Assembly (NCBI RefSeq): GCF_018131005.1
Contig: NZ_JAFCJK010000002.1
Coordinates: 930,001-994,000, forward strand
Source: Bradyrhizobium lablabi
GTDB lineage: Bacteria; Pseudomonadota; Alphaproteobacteria; Rhizobiales; Xanthobacteraceae
Reading direction: 5' to 3'
DNA length: 64,000 bases
Shown here one piece after another: positions 60,087-64,000 of the stretch. The position numbers were made by a program, and so were the translations under genes. The notes under the pieces were generated by a model. It was not told the origin of the DNA. It made no database searches and saw only the letters and a program-made list of their open reading frames with translations. The first letter of the stretch is position 1. Each line of letters opens with the position of its first letter.

Positions 60087-60344
60087 CCAGCCCTTCAGGC
60101 TGACGGGCCTCATCAACAGTTGCCCGGACATGGTCGGCGCAGGCCTGCCGACGTCGCCGACGGGACGAGATGTTTGCATCTATTACCGGTATCGTCGGAG
60201 TTGAGGGTAATCACCATCCCCACGGTCGGCCTGGTCCCACGCCGAATTGCTGGATTGTCCTTCGAATTGGGTTGATGCATCGCCGAACGGTCGGTGGTGG
60301 CGTGAGCCCGTGCGCTCCGTAACTCCACGGATTGCACTGCGGGC

Positions 60345-60411
60345 GCAAAGTCGTGATCTGTGTTACCGCAAGTCGTGATCTGTCTTACTGCAAGTCTTGA
60401 TCTACCTTACT
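60345..60411. repeat. Three tandem copies of a 22-bp repeat
   Basis: Units at 60345-60367, 60368-60389 and 60390-60411 read GCAAAGTCGTGATCTGTGTT, GCAAGTCGTGATCTGTCTTA and GCAAGTCTTGATCTACCTTA (first 20 bases each); the first has one extra base. No spacers of the CRISPR type. They lie about 75-140 bases before the membrane protein gene at 60486, so they could be protein binding sites. Confidence 0.85.
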
Positions 60412-60485
60412 TCAAAGAGCTATGGCGGCCCCGGTCGTGAGCCGGTAAGTTGCCGGTGCCTTGTTTGATTTTTCGGGATCACGCG

Positions 60486-60779
60486 GTGCGCACCCTTCTC
60501 ATCATGGCGGCGATCTGGCTGCTGCTGAACGTCCTGTTCGTGGTGCTGATGGCGCCACCGCGCAAGCCGCGACGGCTGGAACCTGCGAACCGATCCGGCA
60601 GGGACCTCACTCCTGCGCCCATCGACAAGAACGCCTACCCGTATGGGGACGACGAGGAGAAGCAGTCATTTCGTCACATCATCGTCTCGGTTGGAATTGG
60701 GGCGTTCTTCGTGCTATCGCCGTTTCTGATTGAGGCGATCGAGGCGACCAAACGCTTCTTCAGGGGGAGCCGTGAGTGA
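60486..60779 (+). CDS. Small membrane protein with two helices
   Basis: The product has 97 residues from GTG 60486 (a TTG at 60450 and an ATG at 60504 are alternatives). Hydrophobic segments: TLLIMAAIWLLLNVLFVVLM near the start and HIIVSVGIGAFFVLSPFLIE at about 60-80. A polar basic stretch APPRKPRRLEPANRSGRDLT lies between. Function unknown. The tandem 22-bp repeats lie upstream and another small membrane gene follows. Confidence 0.6.
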   Translation: MRTLLIMAAIWLLLNVLFVVLMAPPRKPRRLEPANRSGRDLTPAPIDKNAYPYGDDEEKQSFRHIIVSVGIGAFFVLSPFLIEAIEATKRFFRGSRE

Positions 60780-60833
60780 GGACAGACTCGACCGGCGGTT
60801 ATCCATAACATTCATCTGGTTTCGTTCGACGAA

Positions 60834-61049
60834 ATGAGGAAACGCGATTGGGCTTTCGTAGCGGTCTGCATGGCAGGCGCGCTGGTGTTCGGTGTCTGGA
60901 GTGTCCGGCTGGGCGTCGCTTTCTATCGTTCGCAACACGGTGCGACAGACCTCAGCAGTTCACACCGGCGCGGTGAGCTACCCGGGGATCCCGCGGAGCT
61001 GAAGCGGGCCGATCACGCCGGTGAACTTCGAGTTGGGCACGACCACTAA
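60834..61049 (+). CDS. Small single-helix membrane protein
   Basis: The product has 71 residues: MRKRDWAFVAVCMAGALVFG then VWSVRLGVAFYRSQHGA, one transmembrane helix, followed by a polar tail rich in Arg, Glu and His. No ribosome site is evident before the ATG. It may be in one transcript with the membrane gene 54 bases upstream. Function unknown. Confidence 0.5.
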   Translation: MRKRDWAFVAVCMAGALVFGVWSVRLGVAFYRSQHGATDLSSSHRRGELPGDPAELKRADHAGELRVGHDH

Positions 61050-61076
61050 GGCCCGCGACCCAATATCAATCCGAAG

Positions 61077-61535
61077 CTATGCCCAGACCATGCCGGGAAT
61101 GACGGCGAGGTCGTCGTCGTCTCTCCTCGTCCGACCGTGCCGCTTGCGGCGGTTGATGTCGCTCGCGCGCCTATGACGAAGGTCCAGCCGCCGCCAGACC
61201 GCGGGCACGCGTCGCAGCATGCCGCGCGTGCGGCGGATGGCCAGCCTGACGATGTAGATCACCGCGGCAGTCCGCGCAAAAATGCCGAACAGGACCAGGG
61301 CCGAGAAGATATCGATATAGGCTAGCAAATCACCGAGCAGCATCAGCTCGGGAGGGATCGGTATCCGATGCTCATAGGCCAAGATGACAATGGCAACGGG
61401 GATCAACGCGATGACCCGTCGCAGTGTCAGCCGATCGAGCAAGGCCGCGAGTTCGACGACAAAGACTTGCCACAACCAATCGCCCAACGCCGCGGGCTTG
61501 TCGATCGTCCAGGTCTGCCAAAGCCGCTTCAACAC
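61077..61535 (-). CDS. Membrane protein of unknown function
   Basis: The product has 152 residues. After the start MLKRLWQTWTIDKPAALGDW a membrane-associated segment (LWQVFVVELAALLDRLTLRR) and two helices (VIALIPVAIVILAYEHRIPI, DIFSALVLFGIFARTAAVIY) are seen, followed by an arginine-rich cytoplasmic tail (RRTRGMLRRVPAVWRRLDLR) that is basic to the end. It could interact with nucleic acid or lipid through the tail, but no family could be named. The gene is convergent with the small membrane gene at 60834. Confidence 0.65.
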   Translation of the reverse strand: MLKRLWQTWTIDKPAALGDWLWQVFVVELAALLDRLTLRRVIALIPVAIVILAYEHRIPIPPELMLLGDLLAYIDIFSALVLFGIFARTAAVIYIVRLAIRRTRGMLRRVPAVWRRLDLRHRRASDINRRKRHGRTRRDDDDLAVIPGMVWA

Positions 61536-61594
61536 CGTTCGCTCCGCGTCGTCCTTCGCCGCAGCGCCTGCATACCGACGTCGGCTGGCGCGGC

Positions 61595-61759
61595 TCAGGA
61601 GTTAGAAGTGCCTTGGCTGCCCTTGCTGCCATGCTGGCTCGCCTGCTCTCCGCCCGAATCCGCCGACGGAAAGATGCGCTCGTAGTTCGCGCGCGCCTCG
61701 CGGATGAGGCGAGCCCGCTCAAGCTCCGACTTCGAGATGAACCGTATAACCTCGCCCAT
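61595..61759 (-). CDS. Small charged protein (54 residues)
   Basis: The product begins MGEVIRFISKSELERARLIR and continues EARANYERIFPSADSGGEQA, with a Ser/Gly/Gln-rich end. The phrase MGEVIRFI-K-E-ERARLIREARA is shared by short Bradyrhizobium proteins. The Met at 61759 is preferred to the start at 61807 because the conserved part begins there. Function unknown. Confidence 0.65.
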   Translation of the reverse strand: MGEVIRFISKSELERARLIREARANYERIFPSADSGGEQASQHGSKGSQGTSNS

Positions 61760-61846
61760 TTGCTCTCCAATGAAAACTCGTCGAGATGCGATCAGGTATG
61801 CGAACATCGTGCCAGACGAGTGCGGTGCAGGGATCCCCGATCCAAA

Positions 61847-62056
61847 TCACCGGATCATCCGGCGGCATCTGCAGCCGGCCTGGCGGCCCGAGGCAGACAT
61901 CCGGCACTGCTCAAGGGTCTGAAAGCCGCAGTAGCCCGGATACCCCTCCTCCTTGCCTTGCATGCACCAGGGAACGTCATAGGGATCAGCAGCGGACGCT
62001 GCGCTAACAGGTACGCCCGCAGCGAACGCCATGACTGCCACGACCGGCCTGCGCAC
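61847..62056 (-). CDS. DUF3551-family small exported protein
   Basis: The product has 69 residues with a signal peptide (MRRPVVAVMAFAAGVPVSAA, cleavage after SA). The mature part PYDVPWCMQGKEEGYPGYCG and FQTLEQCRMSASGRQAGCRC matches the family pattern W-C-----G----C-F-T-EQC-A--SG---C, with one extra Cys. It is the second family member in this window (the first is at 43331-43591). Confidence 0.8.
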   Translation of the reverse strand: MRRPVVAVMAFAAGVPVSAASAADPYDVPWCMQGKEEGYPGYCGFQTLEQCRMSASGRQAGCRCRRMIR

Positions 62057-62066
62057 GACTCCTCAC

Positions 62067-62150
62067 CTACTTTCGTCCAAACATCACAGCCGATTTAAGT
62101 ACGAAAGCGACTTTCACGAGGTTTCCGGCCAGCTCCTCAAGAAGGTGTGA
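62067..62150 (-). CDS. Possible micro-ORF upstream of the DUF3551 gene
   Basis: The minus-strand frame ending TAG at 62067-62069 reads VSHLLEELAGNLVKVAFVLK followed by SAVMFGRK: an amphipathic helix and a hydrophobic end with Arg-Lys. It lies 10 bases before the DUF3551 start. No standard start codon is certain (the region reads GTTTCACAC at the likely beginning). It may be a real short peptide or a remnant. Confidence 0.3.
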   Translation of the reverse strand, partial: SHLLEELAGNLVKVAFVLKSAVMFGRK

Positions 62151-62267
62151 AACCCCTGTGAGGCGGCGGTTATTTTTTGGATGCGGACCGACCGGCCATT
62201 CCGGCGATGTGCGTGCGGCGATGGAGAGGAGATGACAGCGGCGGCGTGACTGGCCTCGCAAAGAGCA

Positions 62268-62300
62268 CGAGGCCCGGTGTGCCTAGGAGACCGGGCCTCG
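62268..62300 (-). terminator. Stem-loop downstream of the hydroxybutyryl-CoA dehydrogenase gene
   Basis: A perfect 11-bp inverted repeat, CGAGGCCCGGT (62268-62278) and ACCGGGCCTCG (62290-62300), has an 11-base loop. It lies 140 bases beyond the stop of the minus-strand dehydrogenase gene. The tail is TGCTCTTTGC, only moderately T-rich, so termination is plausible but not certain. Confidence 0.55.
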
Positions 62301-62441
62301 CGTCTATCGTCCCCCGCCTACCGGCGGATCAGAGGATGTCTGATGGCGCGCGTGATACGCCAGGATCTACCGGCGATCCATCCCGGATGACTACGGTCTC
62401 GGCCGCGGCGTGCGAACGTCGGCGCGCCGCGCAATCCGAGC

Positions 62442-63293
62442 TCACTTGCTGTAGCTGTAAAATCCCTGGCCACTCTTGCGACCGAGATGGCCAGCGTCCA
62501 CCATCTCCTTCAACAGCGGCGCCGGGCGATATTTGGGATCGTTGAAGCCGGTGTAGAACACCTCCATCACCGACAGCATGGTGTCGAGTCCGATCAGATC
62601 GGCGAGCGCGAGCGGCCCGATCGGATGATTGCAGCCGAGTTTCATGCCGGCATCGATCTCCTCCGCGCTCGCGATACCTTCCTGCAACGCGAAGATCGCC
62701 TCGTTGATCATCGGGCACAGGATACGGTTGACGGCAAAACCCGGGCTGTTCTTTGCGGTGATCGCGACCTTGCCGACGCGCTTGGCGAAGGCTTCCGCCC
62801 TGGCGACGGTGTCGTCGGAAGTCTGCAAGCCGCGGATCAGTTCGAGTAACGCCATCACCGGCACCGGATTGAAGAAGTGCATGCCGATGAAGCGGTCGGG
62901 GCGATCGGTCGCCGCCGCGAGCTTCGTGATTGAGATCGACGAAGTGTTGGTGGCCACCAGCGCATGCGGCTTCAGCGTCGCACCAAGCTCCTTCAAAATC
63001 TTGATCTTGAGATCCTCATTCTCGGTCGCAGCTTCGATGACGAGGTCGCAGGAAGCAAGTTTGGCCCTGTCCGTCGTCGCCGTAATGCGCGCGAGCGTCG
63101 CCTCGCGGTCAGCCGCCGTCATCTTGTCCTTGTTGACCAGGCGATCGAGGCTTGCCCCGACCGTCTTTAGCCCGCGCTGGACCGCGGCATCGGAAATGTC
63201 GATCATGATCACGCCGAGCCCGGCGGCTGCACATACCTGGGCGATGCCGTTGCCCATGGTACCGGCGCCGATAATCCCAACCGTATCAACCAT
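62442..63293 (-). CDS. 3-hydroxybutyryl-CoA dehydrogenase
   Basis: The protein has 283 residues. The NAD-binding VGIIGAGTMGNGIAQVCAAAG lies at the N-terminus. The catalytic His is in DRFIGMHFFNPVPVMALLEL, the Ser/Asn elements in VATNTSSISIT, and NSPGFAVNRILCPMINEAIF is conserved. HPIGPLALADLIGLDTMLSV closes the C-terminal domain, typical of PaaH/HbdA-type enzymes. It oxidises (S)-3-hydroxybutyryl-CoA with NAD(P), in fatty acid or polyhydroxybutyrate metabolism. The Met at 63293 starts the conserved fold; an extension to 63338 is unneeded. Single gene here. Confidence 0.95.
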   Translation of the reverse strand: MVDTVGIIGAGTMGNGIAQVCAAAGLGVIMIDISDAAVQRGLKTVGASLDRLVNKDKMTAADREATLARITATTDRAKLASCDLVIEAATENEDLKIKILKELGATLKPHALVATNTSSISITKLAAATDRPDRFIGMHFFNPVPVMALLELIRGLQTSDDTVARAEAFAKRVGKVAITAKNSPGFAVNRILCPMINEAIFALQEGIASAEEIDAGMKLGCNHPIGPLALADLIGLDTMLSVMEVFYTGFNDPKYRPAPLLKEMVDAGHLGRKSGQGFYSYSK

Positions 63294-63441
63294 TCTGTTT
63301 CGTCCCTCCCGCTGCTTGAGCCGGCTCGCGGCCCGCATCTGTGCAAACCGGCGGACCTGCCGTCCGCGGATAGCGAATCCATAGCAGTCTGGCCCCGCTG
63401 CCGATACGGGAAAGGAGGTATCCGGTGCCGTCTCTCAGGCG

Positions 63442-63654
63442 CTATTCGGGACGCGGCGGCAGCGGTTGCCGTGGCGGAACCGCAATCCGCGGCGGACGTT
63501 GCGAGCGCGGCGGCTCAGCGACGCGAGGCAGTTCAAGCATCCGATTGAGCCTGACGATCCACCAGGCCAAGCGGGCATAGCTGCGGCGGAGCGCCACCAC
63601 CATGCCTTCGTCGGTCTCATGTTCCGGATCCATGGCCGAGTTGCTAGCCTCCAT
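63442..63654 (-). CDS. Small hypothetical protein with Pro/Arg-rich tail
   Basis: The product has 70 residues: MEASNSAMDPEHETDEGMVV, ALRRSYARLAWWIVRLNRML, then ELPRVAEPPRSQRPPRIAVP and a proline-rich end. The helix YARLAWWIVRLNRML is amphipathic. Start uncertain: Met at 63654, or 63633 further in; GGAGG lies upstream of the latter. No family. Confidence 0.5.
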   Translation of the reverse strand: MEASNSAMDPEHETDEGMVVALRRSYARLAWWIVRLNRMLELPRVAEPPRSQRPPRIAVPPRQPLPPRPE

Positions 63655-63863
63655 CCTTGAAGAAACCGTGTGGCGCAATGACGCATGCCGAGCCCGACCT
63701 TCAAGATTCCGCTAACTAAATTTGGTAGACTGTGTTGCGCAGCCCGGCACGCAAAGCGATTCCAGACGAAATGGAACCGTGGCGCGCTGCGTTGCTAGTT
63801 TAGCGCGAGCGGAAGCCGTGCTAGCTTCGTTCAAGATTGGCGCCAGGAAACGCTGAGGACACG

Positions 63864-64000
63864 GTGTTTCATTTGTTTTCGTGGTGGAAGACGAGCAAGC
63901 TGGTCCTTGCTTGCCCGAATTGCAAAGAGATTGCCCAGCCCGAGGTTTTTCGGAGAGGGAGATATTTGGTTGGCGACAAGTCGTTGCGCTGCGACCAATG
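63864..64000 (+). CDS. Zinc-ribbon-like protein, 5' part (cut by right edge)
   Basis: A GTG at 63864 opens a frame to the end of the window. The visible 45 residues have a CPNCKEIAQPEVFRRGRYLV segment (first C-x-x-C) and then GDKSLRCDQ, the likely first half of a second knuckle. This suggests a zinc-ribbon at the N-terminus of a longer protein. No signal peptide. Identity unknown because the gene is incomplete. Confidence 0.45.
   Translation, partial: MFHLFSWWKTSKLVLACPNCKEIAQPEVFRRGRYLVGDKSLRCDQ

Noticed and set aside
60345..60411. CRISPR array
   Set aside because: The three 22-bp repeats are directly adjacent with no spacers, and no cas genes are present.

Overview
The window looks like a chromosomal segment of a high-GC alphaproteobacterium, most probably Bradyrhizobium or a close relative. 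The main reasons are a complete ndvC-ndvD-ndvB cluster for cyclic beta-(1,3),(1,6)-glucan, a GlpSTPQUV-type ABC importer, several small families typical of Bradyrhizobium (DUF3551, DUF6894-like, DUF3892, PilZ-only, tiny one-helix membrane peptides) and intergenic palindromic repeats of a rhizobial kind. All identifications come from reading the sequence and recalling families; no database search was run.

Layout. 1-6.2 kb: end of a SPOR-like gene, a small membrane protein and the ndv glucan cluster. 6387-6462: tRNA-Lys(UUU), directly followed by an IS481-family remnant. 7-25 kb is accessory: small secreted or hypothetical proteins, loosely grouped hotdog-fold acyl-CoA enzymes (MaoC, thioesterase-like, FlK-like) with a quinone oxidoreductase, a four-gene block (MHS transporter, DUF2817 metallopeptidase, class I glutaminase-like hydrolase, divergent LysR) that looks horizontally acquired, and fused wreckage of an IS110 element and an amino-acid-binding protein. 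A DUF1254/DUF1214 pseudogene closes this part.

25.2-35.4 kb is one long minus-strand operon. It encodes a glycerol-type ABC importer (binding protein, two permeases, a 70-residue membrane protein and two ATPases), followed by dihydroxyacetone kinase subunits DhaL, DhaM and DhaK, a dedicated HPr and Enzyme I, and a small DNA-binding regulator. A perfect 10-bp inverted repeat lies in front of it. The logic is uptake of a three-carbon polyol or triose and phosphorylation to DHAP by a self-contained PEP phosphorelay.

36-48 kb: a flavin monooxygenase, many small proteins, micro-ORFs under 45 residues, a ribbon-helix-helix gene coupled to a 28-residue membrane peptide, a PEP-CTERM-like exported protein, an IS481 scrap, a junction of truncated LuxR and H-NS genes, an IalB-like protein and a hydrolase. 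48.4-51.5 kb: an orphan histidine kinase with four GAF domains.

52-56.8 kb is an amino-sugar and peptidoglycan-salvage locus: NagA with an adjacent divergent aspartokinase on the minus strand, then a deleted BadF-type kinase remnant, MurQ and a SIS-domain deaminase on the plus strand. 57-64 kb: a membrane-anchored methyltransferase, a possible sRNA with a strong terminator, DUF3892, a translationally coupled pair of micro-ORFs, small membrane proteins, DUF3551, a 3-hydroxybutyryl-CoA dehydrogenase and the start of a zinc-ribbon protein cut by the right edge.
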